A DNA stretch of 64,000 nucleotides. Origin: Butyricimonas virosa. GTDB lineage: Bacteria > Bacteroidota > Bacteroidia > Bacteroidales > Marinifilaceae. The notes beneath the pieces are model-generated. The model was given only the letters and a program-made list of their open reading frames with translations, made no database searches and was not told the DNA's origin. The position numbers and the translations under genes were made by a program. Of this stretch, positions 12,957 to 23,024 are shown piece by piece; positions within the stretch are counted from its first letter, which is position 1; each line of letters begins with the position of its first letter. The DNA is taken from assembly GCF_025148635.1 (NCBI RefSeq), contig NZ_CP102269.1:2232001-2296000 (forward strand). The letters are read 5' to 3'.

Positions 12957-13064
12957 AAGGTGTCTATAGCGACGGTGATCCACCTCTTCCCATCCCGAAC
13001 AGAGAAGTTAAGCCCGTCAGCGCCGATGGTACTGCCTTCAGGTGGGAGAGTAGGTCGATGCCGA
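12957..13064 (+). rRNA. rrf: 5S ribosomal RNA
   Basis: The conserved core CCCATCCCGAACAGAGAAG (near 12990) and the GTGGGAGAGTAGG ending are clear. The terminal helix is formed by GGTGTC at 12959-12964 and GATGCC at 13057-13062. The gene is about 105-108 bases long, and the rRNA terminator follows directly. Confidence 0.93.
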
Positions 13065-13074
13065 ATTTAGAGAG

Positions 13075-13110
13075 AGGGCGAGTCAACGAGACTCGCCCTT
13101 TTTATTTTCT
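13075..13110 (+). terminator. Intrinsic terminator of the rRNA operon
   Basis: A perfect 10-bp GC-rich stem (13075-13084 and 13090-13099) with a 5-base loop is followed by TTTTTATTTT. This is a strong rho-independent terminator. Confidence 0.92.
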
Positions 13111-13165
13111 CTCGTTTTTCAATTGTACAGGCAGACCTCTAACCTGCCAACTTGTAACCTGTAAC

Positions 13166-13197
13166 TTGTCGCGGGTAAAATTTTTTCATTACCTTTG
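13166..13197 (+). promoter_or_regulatory. Promoter of the histidine kinase gene
   Basis: TTG at 13166-13168 and TACCTTTG at 13190-13197 are 21 bases apart. The -7 element ends only five bases before the ATG at 13203, so the mRNA would start at or next to the start codon. Confidence 0.55.
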
Positions 13198-13202
13198 TGT
13201 AT

Positions 13203-14732
13203 ATGAAAATTCGGACAAATATAATATCGATAGGATTAATCTTATTAGCTTTATTCATTGCTGCTATTTATTTAATAGGGGAAAAGATTAGTGATGTGGG
13301 AAACGATATGAATAATGCGAATGCACGAGAGGCTTGTCGATACCGGGCAGAATCAGTTGCGTATGAATTTAAGAAAACCGAGGAATTACAGCGATTAGCG
13401 AGAGAGTTTTTTGGGAAAAGTGAATCTTACCGGGAGCAGGATTTATTTTCGCTTTTGAAGACGATGCAACAATTGGACCCGAAATTAAGTAGAACTTGGT
13501 TTTTCAGGGGAACTAATGATTCTCTACGGTTATTGGAACGGAATAGTTCCGAGTTACGTAAGATGAAACTTTCCGGGATTGAGTTAAAGTATATGTATAC
13601 ATTATTGGATTCACATACGGATTACCATTTTAGTGGTACGTACCACGAGAATGGAAGGACTTACTGGACGACAATCGAGGCTATTGAACCGGCAGCGACC
13701 CGGCGTATTCTTTTTGGATTTGATATCTCGTTGACAGACTTACATTCATATTTTGCAGAGGTTACAGGGAAGGTGTCAAGTTACGTGTTTATTGTAAATG
13801 AACGGGGGATATTACTTTCGCATCCTGATGAAAATTTATTGGGGACTTCACCTTTCCAAAAGGAAGAGTTGGATTCTATCAAGGAAGTATTAAAAAGTCA
13901 GAGTGAATTGGAAATTATGGTTCATTCTAATTTCTTGTCTTCACAGGTACTTCGAATTTACTATCCCCTACTTGTCGGGAGTGAAAAGTGGGTGATTGCT
14001 GTTAACGTACCGCAGTATGGAAATCGGGAGATATTGGATGAATTTCATCGTTACACGGCGATGATTGCCTTGATTACGGTAGTTATATTCGCAATTTTGT
14101 TACTTTTTGCCCAGCATAAATGGCGTAGGGAATACCGTTTGCGACGTAGTTTGGAACAGGAGTCTATGGAGCTGCATTTACAGCAGTTGAAAAATCAGAT
14201 TAACCCTCACTTTTTGTTTAATTCCTTGAATTCATTGAGTGTGTTAATTGGTTCGGATTCGATGTTGGCGAGGGAATTTGTGTTGAAGTTATCGAAGGTG
14301 TATCGCTATTTGCTGGAGACAAGAAACGAAAGCTTATCCACGGTGAAGGAAGAGATCGAGTTTACCCGGCAATATTATTTTTTGCAGAAGATTCGTTTTG
14401 GGGAGCAATTGGATTTGTCTATAGATGTGAGACCGGATTGTTTGGAAGCAAAGGTGCCTTCGATCAGTTTACAGATGTTAGTAGAGAACGCTATAAAACA
14501 TAACCAGGTGACTTTACAAAATCCCTTGTGCATTAAAATTTATGATCGGGATGAATGTTTAATCGTGGAGAATAATTACCAGCCCCGTGCAGAATCTAGC
14601 GAAGAGTCTATGGGCGTGGGTTTCGAACGTATTCAGGCCATTTATGACTTTTATTCTGGTGAGAAATTTGTATGTAATTGTGAAAATGGATGTTACGTTT
14701 GTCAGCTACCTCTTTTGAAAAATCGTTTATAA
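13203..14732 (+). CDS. LytS-type sensor histidine kinase
   Basis: A membrane sensor kinase of about 510 residues. A transmembrane helix (residues 8-24) is followed by an extracytoplasmic sensor region of about 240 residues that looks like a Cache-type domain, then a second helix near residues 283-302. The cytoplasmic part is of the His_kinase (LytS/YehU) type: the phospho-acceptor is H336 in NQINPHFLFNSL, and the N-box is VENAIKHNQ with N429. Its likely partner is the LytTR response regulator at 22269. The two flank the metalloprotease-SusC-SusD unit, so together they probably control it. The ATG at 13203 is needed to keep the first helix; the promoter is directly adjacent. Confidence 0.88.
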   Translation: MKIRTNIISIGLILLALFIAAIYLIGEKISDVGNDMNNANAREACRYRAESVAYEFKKTEELQRLAREFFGKSESYREQDLFSLLKTMQQLDPKLSRTWFFRGTNDSLRLLERNSSELRKMKLSGIELKYMYTLLDSHTDYHFSGTYHENGRTYWTTIEAIEPAATRRILFGFDISLTDLHSYFAEVTGKVSSYVFIVNERGILLSHPDENLLGTSPFQKEELDSIKEVLKSQSELEIMVHSNFLSSQVLRIYYPLLVGSEKWVIAVNVPQYGNREILDEFHRYTAMIALITVVIFAILLLFAQHKWRREYRLRRSLEQESMELHLQQLKNQINPHFLFNSLNSLSVLIGSDSMLAREFVLKLSKVYRYLLETRNESLSTVKEEIEFTRQYYFLQKIRFGEQLDLSIDVRPDCLEAKVPSISLQMLVENAIKHNQVTLQNPLCIKIYDRDECLIVENNYQPRAESSEESMGVGFERIQAIYDFYSGEKFVCNCENGCYVCQLPLLKNRL

Positions 14733-14841
14733 CAAAAAATCGATGATTCACTCCTTTTTTTCGGGGTTTCACTCCCCTTTTATTTTTATTGATTGAAATC
14801 TGTCTTATCATTGTAAAGAATCAGTTAACCAGATAGATTTA

Positions 14842-17427
14842 ATGAATAAAAGAAGTATGGTAAGAACAAAAACATTCATTTTAGGTGCGATAACCCTTGT
14901 TGCCCTATCATTATTGTCAGAACCGGGATATTCTCTGGAAAGACGAAAGAAAAAACATGCCAAGGATACAACGGAAGTGTCCAAACCGGATACTTACGGG
15001 GATTTGGTGAAGAAAGCCAGAATTACTGAAGGTATGGTAAAGATTTTAACGGTTGGGAATGATTATTATTTTGAGGTGGCTGATTCTTTGATGGGACGTG
15101 ATCTTCTAATCGTTAATAAAGTATCGGGAGTACCTTATGAATTAAATGATGCGGGCTTGAATAGAGGAATGGAATCGAATGACAAGCTCGTGCGTTTCTA
15201 TAAAGATAAATCTATGAACAAGGTGTGGGTGACAACTTACAATGGAAAGGTAAGTGTTCCCGAGGAAGATGCGATCAGTGAATCTGTGAAGGCCAATTAT
15301 CGCGAGTCCGTGATCGAGTATTTCCCGATTGAGGCTTACGGGAAGGATTCTACGTCCGTGGTTATCAAGGTGAACAAGATTTTTGACGGAAGCGAGAAAA
15401 GTTTTAATGATATATATAATGAAATTGCTTTAGGCGGTTCGGTAAAGAAGGACTTGTCGAAGATATTGGGCGTGAAGGTTTTCCCCAAGAATGTGGTGGT
15501 AAAGGCGTTGATGACGACGCAGGTGGTTGATGGCGGCGTGGCGGTACCTCTTACGGTTGAAACTACAACAAATTTGGTGTTATTACCTAAGGTTCCTATG
15601 AAGCCACGTTTCGCCGACCCCCGTGTAGGTTTTTTTGCCACGGAGCATATTTATTTTACAGATGAGCAACAGCAAGTGGAAAAACGGGAATTCGTTCATC
15701 GTTGGAGATTGGAACCCAAACCGGAAGATGTAGAGAAATATAAAAGAGGAGAGGTCGTAGAGCCTGTAAAACCGATCGTGTTTTATATAGATCCTTCTAC
15801 CCCGAAACAGTGGAGAGAAGAGATTAAAGCAGGAGTACGGGATTGGCAGGCCGCATTTGAGGCGGCAGGTTTTAAAAATGCAGTTGTTGCGAAGGATGCA
15901 CCGGAAGGGGATGAAGATTTTGACATAGATGACATTCGTTATTCCGTCATCACCTATGCAGCATCCCAGCAGGCTAATGCTATGGGGCCGTCCGTGGTTG
16001 ATCCCCGTTCAGGAGAGATTATCGAGGCTGACGTGGTTTGGTGGCATAACGTGATGTCATTATTACATACTTGGATGCGAGTGCAAACAGCACCGATAGA
16101 TCCGAGAGCCCGTGCAAATAAACTGAGCGATGAGCATATGGCAAGCGCTATCCGCTTTGTTTCTTCTCACGAGGTAGGGCATACTTTCGGGTTGAAACAT
16201 AACATGGGTGCTTCTCATGCTTTCCCCGTGGATTCTTTGAGATCCCCGAGCTTTACTGCAAAAATGGGTGGAACGGCAAGTTCTATCATGGATTACGCAC
16301 GTTTTAACTACGTGGCTCAACCGGGAGACGGGGTACAGGAAATTACTCCTAAAATCGGGACGTATGACAAGTTTGCGATCAACTGGGCTTATCGTTGGTT
16401 AGACACGGAGACACCACAAGAGGAGTTGCCGATATTGAATGAATGGATTCAAGAGCATGAAGGCGACCCGATGTATTGGTATGGCGAACAACAAGACCCG
16501 AAAGATCCGATCGATCCTCGTTCTCAGGATGAAGACCTTGGAGATGACATCGTGAAAGCCAATCGTTACGGGATCATGAATCTGAAACGGATTGTTCCGA
16601 ATATTGTCGCATGGACAGAGGAAGATGGAGAATCTTTTGCGGAGGCAGGAAAATTATTGATGGCGGTGATTAACCAATGGAAGATGTATGCCGGGCATGT
16701 TACGGCTAATGTGGGAGGTATTTATATCAATAACCCGGTGAAGGGAAGTCCGGAAGATCGGTATATCCCGGTACCGAAAGAGATTCAAAAAGAGAGCGTG
16801 AAGTACTTGATTGAAGAGGTATTTATCGTTCCGGAATGGTTATTCGGTGCTGAGGTATGGAAGAAGAGTTACCCGATTCAGATGGGCGTGGAATATTCTC
16901 CTTACACGGTTGCACGTGAGTTGCAGTACGCTACATTCTATAATCTATTGAAGGACGAGCGTTTGTTGCGTATGTTTGATTCTGAAGCGACTTTAGGCCG
17001 GACGAAGAGTTACACGCCGGAAGAGATGTTTGCGGATATTCATAACGTGATATTTGCCAGCAGTAAGGCTGGGCGTAACTTATCTATCTACGAGCGGATG
17101 ACACAAAAGAATTTTGTCGATGCGATCATCGTTAGCTCGAACAGGGCTGTGGAGAAAACGACCAAGAAAGCGTTGCATCATTCAAACACGTGTTGTTTTG
17201 CCTCTAAAGTACCCGAATTTACGATTGAGCCTAGAGAAGAGGTTCAATTGAGGACCTTACACTTCTCTTCCATGGGTAGAGTTTCCGAGGCTGTATCGGT
17301 GAAGAGAGGCGAATTGTTGAAAATTTTAAAATTAGCGGAAAATAAACGAAACACGGGTAATGTAGAAACTCGTAATCATTACGAGGATTTGATTATTCGG
17401 ATTAAAGAGGCGTTGAACATGAGATGA
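14842..17427 (+). CDS. Exported zinc metalloprotease (DUF5117/DUF4953 type)
   Basis: A secreted or envelope met-zincin of 861 residues. The N-terminus holds a signal peptide (hydrophobic core FILGAITLVALSLL), then DUF5118/DUF5117-like regions. The catalytic zinc motif HEVGHTFGLKH is at residues 443-453 (HExxHxxGxxH), followed by the Met-turn-like SSIMDYARF about 35 residues later. It would cut proteins or peptides in the periplasm or at the surface. SusC and SusD follow after 38 and 10 bases, so the three probably form one transcript; the protease may supply peptides for SusC/D uptake, or process them. TATCATTG at 14806 is a weak promoter candidate. Start could also be the ATG at 14857. Confidence 0.87.
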   Translation: MNKRSMVRTKTFILGAITLVALSLLSEPGYSLERRKKKHAKDTTEVSKPDTYGDLVKKARITEGMVKILTVGNDYYFEVADSLMGRDLLIVNKVSGVPYELNDAGLNRGMESNDKLVRFYKDKSMNKVWVTTYNGKVSVPEEDAISESVKANYRESVIEYFPIEAYGKDSTSVVIKVNKIFDGSEKSFNDIYNEIALGGSVKKDLSKILGVKVFPKNVVVKALMTTQVVDGGVAVPLTVETTTNLVLLPKVPMKPRFADPRVGFFATEHIYFTDEQQQVEKREFVHRWRLEPKPEDVEKYKRGEVVEPVKPIVFYIDPSTPKQWREEIKAGVRDWQAAFEAAGFKNAVVAKDAPEGDEDFDIDDIRYSVITYAASQQANAMGPSVVDPRSGEIIEADVVWWHNVMSLLHTWMRVQTAPIDPRARANKLSDEHMASAIRFVSSHEVGHTFGLKHNMGASHAFPVDSLRSPSFTAKMGGTASSIMDYARFNYVAQPGDGVQEITPKIGTYDKFAINWAYRWLDTETPQEELPILNEWIQEHEGDPMYWYGEQQDPKDPIDPRSQDEDLGDDIVKANRYGIMNLKRIVPNIVAWTEEDGESFAEAGKLLMAVINQWKMYAGHVTANVGGIYINNPVKGSPEDRYIPVPKEIQKESVKYLIEEVFIVPEWLFGAEVWKKSYPIQMGVEYSPYTVARELQYATFYNLLKDERLLRMFDSEATLGRTKSYTPEEMFADIHNVIFASSKAGRNLSIYERMTQKNFVDAIIVSSNRAVEKTTKKALHHSNTCCFASKVPEFTIEPREEVQLRTLHFSSMGRVSEAVSVKRGELLKILKLAENKRNTGNVETRNHYEDLIIRIKEALNMR

Positions 17428-17464
17428 TTTTACACCTTATAACATACAAATTAAATAAGTTAGC

Positions 17465-20400
17465 ATGAAGAAAAGTTTATTATTGATTGCGTTATTGTGT
17501 CCGCTTTGGCTGTTTGCCCAAAGCGAGAGCGACTATCGTACGATCAAAGGAGTCGTGATGGACTCCGTGACGAACGAGACTTTGATTGGAGCTACGGTAA
17601 TGATAGACCCGGATGCGGCAGAGGCTAAGAATCTCGGCCCGAAGGGAACAATTACTGATTTTGACGGAAAGTTTGAATTGAAAGTGCCGAAAGCGGTGAA
17701 ATATGTGGTGGTTAGTTTTGTTGGTTATAAAAATGCGAAACTGGACGTGACGAAGACCACGGAATTTAAGGTTATGTTACAACCGGATCAGGAGCAGTTG
17801 ACCGAGGTGGTGGTGACAGGTTACCAACAGATCGAGAAACGTAAATCGACATCGGCAATTCAGACCGTAAAGATGGACGATATAAAACGTATCGGTGTTG
17901 CCAGTATCGATCAGTTGTTGGAAGGACAAGTGGCGGGTATGACTGCAATTCCAACGAATGGAGCTCCAGGTGCCCCGAGTAAAATGCGTATTCGTAGTAC
18001 GGTTTCTTTAACAGGAAGCACAGACCCACTTTGGGTATTGGATGGGATGATTCTGGAAGGGAATGATATTCCTACAGATTTTAGTGATAAGGATAATATT
18101 GACAATCTGTATAATACTTCAATTGCTGGTGTGAATCCGGCAGATATTGAAAGTATAACGATCTTAAAAGATGCATCGGCTACAGCTATTTATGGAGCTC
18201 GTGCTGCGAATGGAGTTATTGTTGTGACAACGAAGAAAGGAACTGCCGGAAAGATGCGGGTAAATGCTTCTGCTGCGATGTTCGTAACAACAAGACCAGA
18301 TCTTGGAAAGTTGAATCTGATGAATGCTTCTGAGAAAGTGGATTTTGAGTTGGGAATGGCTGCCAATCCGAATTTGACTTATCAAACGGATAGAGGTGCT
18401 GTTTCTCGTATTCTTACTGAATATGATCAATTGGGAGTTTACCGAGATGGTGGTTTTAATGCAATATCTTCAGAAGCTCAGCAGGCAATAAATAAATTGA
18501 GAAGTTCCGGAACTAACTGGGGCAATCAAGTTTATCAGAATGCCGTGAATCAGCAATACAATATTAGTGTTTCCGGAGGATCTGAGTCAACTCGTTATTA
18601 TGTTTCTGCTGGTTATTATAATGAGAAGGGAACAACGATTGGTACTAGTTTTGAGCGTTTTAACGGAACGATGAAAACGGATTTTGATTTGAGAGATAAT
18701 TTGCAATTAGGAGTTTCGTTATTCTTAACTCATAGTAAACGGGGAAGTTATCTTTCAGATACAGATGCTTTTACAAATGCATCTAACTATACTCGAACTG
18801 TCAATCCTTATTTGGAAGCAAAAGATGAAAATGGGAAATATGTTTATGACGAGGATATTGATGGATTAAAAAATAATGAAGCCAGATTAAAGTTTAATAT
18901 GTTGGAAGAACGTAAAAACACGGATTATTGGTTGAAAAATTTTGCGGTGAAACCCATGCTTTCATTAGCTTATAAACCTGTTACCTGGTTGAACTTATCC
19001 ACGCAAGTATCTATGCAGATTGAGAGATCCAGTACTGAAAAATTTGCAGATCAAGAAACATATTTTGTGCGTAAATACAGAGAATTTACCGCCTATGGGG
19101 ACAATCAGTATTTTTTGCCAGATGGAGGGATTATTCAAAATTGGAATGATGATATGACTCAGTATCAGTGGAAATTGCAGGGAGAGTTTAACAAGACTTT
19201 TGCAGAGATGCATTCTGTTAATTTCATGGCAGGTTTTGAGATGCGTGGGAATAAAAGTACAAGTATTCATACGAAAGGTTTTGGATTTGATCCCCGTTCT
19301 TTGGCGACAAAACCTCTTATTTTCCCGGAAGGGACAACTTCTTCGGCTTCTGATTCAAAGTTTGTACAATATCAGAAAACAGAAACAGAGAACCGTTATT
19401 TGTCATATTATATGACAGCGTCTTATTCGTATGACAACCGGTACACAATATTTGGAAGTATGCGTTTTGACGGATCAAATTTGTTTGGTGTTGCCAAGAA
19501 GTATAAATATTTACCATTGTGGGCATTGTCTGCAGCATGGAATGTTGATCGGGAGAGTTTTATGAGTAGTGCCGATTGGCTTTCTAATTTGAAATTGCGT
19601 ATATCTTATGGATTACAGGGAAATGTTGACAAGAATACGTCTCCTTTTGTTGTTGGAGATTGGAATACTACAACAATTTTACCAGGAAATTCAGAACCGA
19701 TTATTTCTGTTTCCTCCCCTCCAAACCAGAATTTGCGTTGGGAAAAGACAAAGAACTGGAATGTGGGAGTAGATATGGGTGTATTTGATAATAGAATCTC
19801 GTTCAGTGTTGATGCGTACTATCGGAAGAGTGTGGATTTAATAGGAATGCGATCTATTCCTCAAGAAAATGGTTTCGAGTTTTCAACCATGAATTGGGCT
19901 GAAGCAACAAATAAAGGAGTTGAATTTTCTTTATCAACAGTAAATATTCGAGCCAAAGATTTCCGTTGGACTATGGATTTTAATATTGCGCATAACACGA
20001 GTAATGTTGATAAAATTCAAGTGAGAGATGATTCGTATACCCCTTCATTGGAAGGACATTCTATTGGCGCCTTGTTTAAATTGAATACGGCAGGTTTGGA
20101 TGAGAATGGTATGCAAATGTTTTGGAAGGAAGGTCAGAAAGTCTCTATGCAAGAATTTTTCAATCTTGAAGATTTGTATGGATTTATGACATTGTCAAAT
20201 CTGACAGCTGAAGAATATAGAAATCTGTTCACGTATGCAGGAACAACAGAGCCTAAATTTACTGGAGGTTTTATAAATCGTTTCTATTATAAAAATTTTG
20301 ATTTGACAATTAGTACGAGTTTTATTATTGATCAAACTATGCAGGAAACACCATTTTATAATCCTTCCGCAACATCTCCGGGATCAAATTACTCAAACAG

Positions 20401-20770
20401 GGTTTCTCAGATTTGGTCGTCTTCCAATACCACGGGATTGTATCCTAAAGTATTAGGAAATAATGAGAATGATGCTATGATTTATAATTGGTATAATAGT
20501 GATGATCCGGCTAATTCGTTTAAAAATTACGATTATTGGTTTAAGGATATGAGCTATTTGAGAGTAAATAGTATCCGATTGGGATACACTTTACCTAATG
20601 AGGTTATAAAGAAATTACGTTTAGGTAGTGCTCGAATTAGTTTTGAGGCTCGTAATCCGTTTGTAATCGCATCAAGCTATAAAGGTTATTTTGATCCGGA
20701 AACCTGGGGAAATATATATGCACAACCTCTTCCAAAGACGTTTTCATGTGGTTTAGATATAACATTTTAA
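17465..20770 (+). CDS. SusC/RagA-type TonB-linked outer-membrane transporter
   Basis: A 1101-residue outer-membrane beta-barrel that imports large nutrients using TonB energy. It has a signal peptide ending at WLFAQ, a carboxypeptidase-regulatory-like beta-sandwich (IKGVVMDSVTNETLIGATV onward), a TonB-box-like stretch near EVVVTGYQ, and a plug domain with the SusC hallmark LKDASATAIYGARAANGVI near residues 233-253. No STN domain is seen, so signalling through an anti-sigma factor is unlikely; control is more likely by the flanking two-component pair. The C-terminus ends in aromatic LDITF, as outer-membrane barrels do. The gene pairs with the SusD gene 10 bases downstream. Confidence 0.95.
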   Translation: MKKSLLLIALLCPLWLFAQSESDYRTIKGVVMDSVTNETLIGATVMIDPDAAEAKNLGPKGTITDFDGKFELKVPKAVKYVVVSFVGYKNAKLDVTKTTEFKVMLQPDQEQLTEVVVTGYQQIEKRKSTSAIQTVKMDDIKRIGVASIDQLLEGQVAGMTAIPTNGAPGAPSKMRIRSTVSLTGSTDPLWVLDGMILEGNDIPTDFSDKDNIDNLYNTSIAGVNPADIESITILKDASATAIYGARAANGVIVVTTKKGTAGKMRVNASAAMFVTTRPDLGKLNLMNASEKVDFELGMAANPNLTYQTDRGAVSRILTEYDQLGVYRDGGFNAISSEAQQAINKLRSSGTNWGNQVYQNAVNQQYNISVSGGSESTRYYVSAGYYNEKGTTIGTSFERFNGTMKTDFDLRDNLQLGVSLFLTHSKRGSYLSDTDAFTNASNYTRTVNPYLEAKDENGKYVYDEDIDGLKNNEARLKFNMLEERKNTDYWLKNFAVKPMLSLAYKPVTWLNLSTQVSMQIERSSTEKFADQETYFVRKYREFTAYGDNQYFLPDGGIIQNWNDDMTQYQWKLQGEFNKTFAEMHSVNFMAGFEMRGNKSTSIHTKGFGFDPRSLATKPLIFPEGTTSSASDSKFVQYQKTETENRYLSYYMTASYSYDNRYTIFGSMRFDGSNLFGVAKKYKYLPLWALSAAWNVDRESFMSSADWLSNLKLRISYGLQGNVDKNTSPFVVGDWNTTTILPGNSEPIISVSSPPNQNLRWEKTKNWNVGVDMGVFDNRISFSVDAYYRKSVDLIGMRSIPQENGFEFSTMNWAEATNKGVEFSLSTVNIRAKDFRWTMDFNIAHNTSNVDKIQVRDDSYTPSLEGHSIGALFKLNTAGLDENGMQMFWKEGQKVSMQEFFNLEDLYGFMTLSNLTAEEYRNLFTYAGTTEPKFTGGFINRFYYKNFDLTISTSFIIDQTMQETPFYNPSATSPGSNYSNRVSQIWSSSNTTGLYPKVLGNNENDAMIYNWYNSDDPANSFKNYDYWFKDMSYLRVNSIRLGYTLPNEVIKKLRLGSARISFEARNPFVIASSYKGYFDPETWGNIYAQPLPKTFSCGLDITF

Positions 20771-20780
20771 ATAGGCGGAT

Positions 20781-22112
20781 ATGAAAAAAATATTATATAT
20801 AATTTGTTCAATGTTTGTGCTAAGTTCTTGTAATTACTTGGATATAGTACCGACTGGTAAGGTTATTCCAGAAAAAGTTACGGAATTTAGAGCGTTGCTT
20901 ACTAACGGATATAGTGCATTTCCGAAATATAAATATTTGTTGTCACTTCGTTCGGACGAGGTAATGCCGATAGTTGGAGATAGTTATTATATGGACTATA
21001 TAGATTTTGCAATATGGCAGGATAATTCTCCGAATACGACTGTAAACTATCCTTGGAGTAATCCATATAAAGCAATATTTTATGCTAATAGCGTTATTGA
21101 GGATATCATGTCTGCGGAGGAGGATACAGAAGAAGATTCTAGGGAGCAAGTGAAGGGAGAAGCTTTATTGCTTCGTGCTTATACTCATTTTGATTTGTTG
21201 AATTTATATGGAAAGCCCTATAAACCTGAATCTGCAATATCTGATAGAGGAATTCCTATCGCGACTCAAATAGATATAGAGCAAAAATATGAAGCGGCAA
21301 CTGTCGAAGAGGTGTATAATCAGATATTCGCAGATATAAAGGAAGGACGGGAGTTATTACAAGTGGAACAACAATCTCGGGATGTCCAGTATCGTTTCTC
21401 AAAAAGATCTGCTATGGCTCTTGAAGCCAGAGTGAGACTATACCATCAAGATTGGGAAGATGCCTTAGAATTGGCAGAAGAATTGATCCCTTCATGTTCT
21501 TTAGAAAATTTGAATGAGGCAACAGCGGGAGATCCGGCTTTAGTTACATCTAAAGAGGCGATCATGTCTTTGGAAGTGATTGGTAGTTACTATTTGAATG
21601 GAGGAATGCATATTACCTCTCAATTATTGGAGAAATATAATCAAGCGGGCGATAAACGTTTAGGGGTATATTTTAAAGAGAATGGAGATTATTATGTATG
21701 TAAAAGAGAATACGGTAATAATGCGAGAATTACCTTCAGGAGTGGAGAAATATATTTGATTGCGGCAGAAGCTGCTGCTCATGTGGAAGGAAGACTTGAA
21801 CTCGCAAAGACTCGATTAAAAGAATTGATGGTTAATCGATTAACTCCGGATTATTATGCGGAAAAAGCTGTCGAGATAGATGGTATGAATCAGAATCAGT
21901 TAATTGAGGAAATTGCTAATGAACGTGCAAGAGAATTAGCAATCGAGGGACATCGGTGGTTTGATTTACGTCGTACTACTCGCCCAAGTATGGAGAAAAC
22001 CTATGTTTTAAATGGTGAAGAGAGAACGGCAACTCTAACTCAAGATGATGTTCGTTATACCATATCTTTCCCGAAAGAAGCAACGGAATCTAATCCGAAT
22101 TTGCACAATTAA
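20781..22112 (+). CDS. SusD/RagB family surface lipoprotein
   Basis: A nutrient-binding lid for the SusC channel. The N-terminus is a lipoprotein signal peptide with the lipobox LSSC (cysteine 17). The TPR-like SusD fold is supported by EALLLRAYTHFDLLNLYGKP near residue 125 and the C-terminal RARELAIEGHRWFDLRR motif near 380. At 443 residues it is shorter than most SusD proteins (about 500-600). No glycan enzymes are encoded alongside, while a protease gene is upstream, so a peptide or protein substrate is possible. The gene is followed by a strong terminator. Confidence 0.92.
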   Translation: MKKILYIICSMFVLSSCNYLDIVPTGKVIPEKVTEFRALLTNGYSAFPKYKYLLSLRSDEVMPIVGDSYYMDYIDFAIWQDNSPNTTVNYPWSNPYKAIFYANSVIEDIMSAEEDTEEDSREQVKGEALLLRAYTHFDLLNLYGKPYKPESAISDRGIPIATQIDIEQKYEAATVEEVYNQIFADIKEGRELLQVEQQSRDVQYRFSKRSAMALEARVRLYHQDWEDALELAEELIPSCSLENLNEATAGDPALVTSKEAIMSLEVIGSYYLNGGMHITSQLLEKYNQAGDKRLGVYFKENGDYYVCKREYGNNARITFRSGEIYLIAAEAAAHVEGRLELAKTRLKELMVNRLTPDYYAEKAVEIDGMNQNQLIEEIANERARELAIEGHRWFDLRRTTRPSMEKTYVLNGEERTATLTQDDVRYTISFPKEATESNPNLHN

Positions 22113-22147
22113 TTTGTATGTTACTAGGTTGATCTAGTAGTTGGAAG

Positions 22148-22182
22148 GCCGTGGGGGTGGTTCCCCACGGCTATTTTTATTG
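22148..22182 (+). terminator. Terminator of the protease-SusC-SusD unit
   Basis: A perfect 9-bp GC-rich stem (22148-22156 and 22163-22171) with a 6-base loop is followed by TATTTTTATT. Confidence 0.88.
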
Positions 22183-22201
22183 TTTCGTGAATTATTTTCG
22201 C

Positions 22202-22209
22202 TATTTTTG
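22202..22209 (+). promoter_or_regulatory. Promoter -7 element for the response regulator
   Basis: TATTTTTG is an exact TAnnTTTG match 59 bases before the ATG and after the upstream terminator, suggesting the regulator has its own transcript. The -33 box is unclear. Confidence 0.4.
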
Positions 22210-22268
22210 TGAATACTGAAACGATGGATGAAAGAATCATCCGGAGGAAGTATTGATAAAAATAGCCT

Positions 22269-23003
22269 ATGAATGCAATTATAATTGAGGATGAATATCT
22301 TGCTGCGGCAGAGCTTGAACGGTTGTTGGGAGAGGTGGCCCCAGAGATCACGATATTGACGAAACTGGATTCGGTGAGCGAGAGCGTGAAGTGGTTGAAG
22401 AAGAATAAGGCCGATGTGATTTTTATGGATATTCATCTGGGGGACGGGCAGAGTTTCGATATTTTCGAGCAGGTGGAGGTTACGGCACCGGTTATTTTTA
22501 TCACGGCTTATGATGAATACGCGCTGAAGGCATTCAAGTACCAAGGGATTGACTATATATTAAAGCCTTTTGACAAGGAGGAATTGCAGCAAGCTTTGAA
22601 TAAGCTGGAATCGCTTTCGCCGACGAATACTCCTTTCCCCGTGGCATCGTTGACCGTGTATCAAGAGCGTTTTTTGGTTACCGTGGGGACGAAGATGAAG
22701 TCCGTGACGGTGGGAGATGTTGCCTATTTCATGGCAGACGGGAAGTATCTGGTACTTTTCACCCGTGATGGGCAAAATTATATTTTGGATCAAACGATCA
22801 GTGGTATAGAGACGAAGTTGAATCCGGCACAGTTTTTCAAGATCAACAGAAAATTTATTATCAGCTATAATTCGATCAAAGAAATGGTGAAATACTCCAA
22901 TAGTAGAATCAAGATCGTGTTAATCCCGGTACCTCCTGCTGGAATTGAGGCAATCGTGAGTTCCGAGAGAATTCAAGAGTTCAAACAATGGTTGAATCAG
23001 TAA
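22269..23003 (+). CDS. LytTR-type response regulator
   Basis: A 244-residue DNA-binding regulator. The receiver domain starts MNAIIIEDEYLAAAEL, has the acidic pair E8/D9 and the phospho-acceptor D54 in IFMDIHLGDG, and the conserved lysine in ILKPFDKEE. The C-terminal half (from about residue 125) is a LytTR domain with VGDVAYFMADGKYLVLF and FFKINRKFIIS. It is the natural partner for the LytS-type kinase at 13203, as LytTR regulators usually pair with such kinases; here they are split by 7.5 kb of genes that are the likely targets. Confidence 0.92.
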   Translation: MNAIIIEDEYLAAAELERLLGEVAPEITILTKLDSVSESVKWLKKNKADVIFMDIHLGDGQSFDIFEQVEVTAPVIFITAYDEYALKAFKYQGIDYILKPFDKEELQQALNKLESLSPTNTPFPVASLTVYQERFLVTVGTKMKSVTVGDVAYFMADGKYLVLFTRDGQNYILDQTISGIETKLNPAQFFKINRKFIISYNSIKEMVKYSNSRIKIVLIPVPPAGIEAIVSSERIQEFKQWLNQ

Positions 23004-23024
23004 CGTCAGAGTTATATAAATTAA

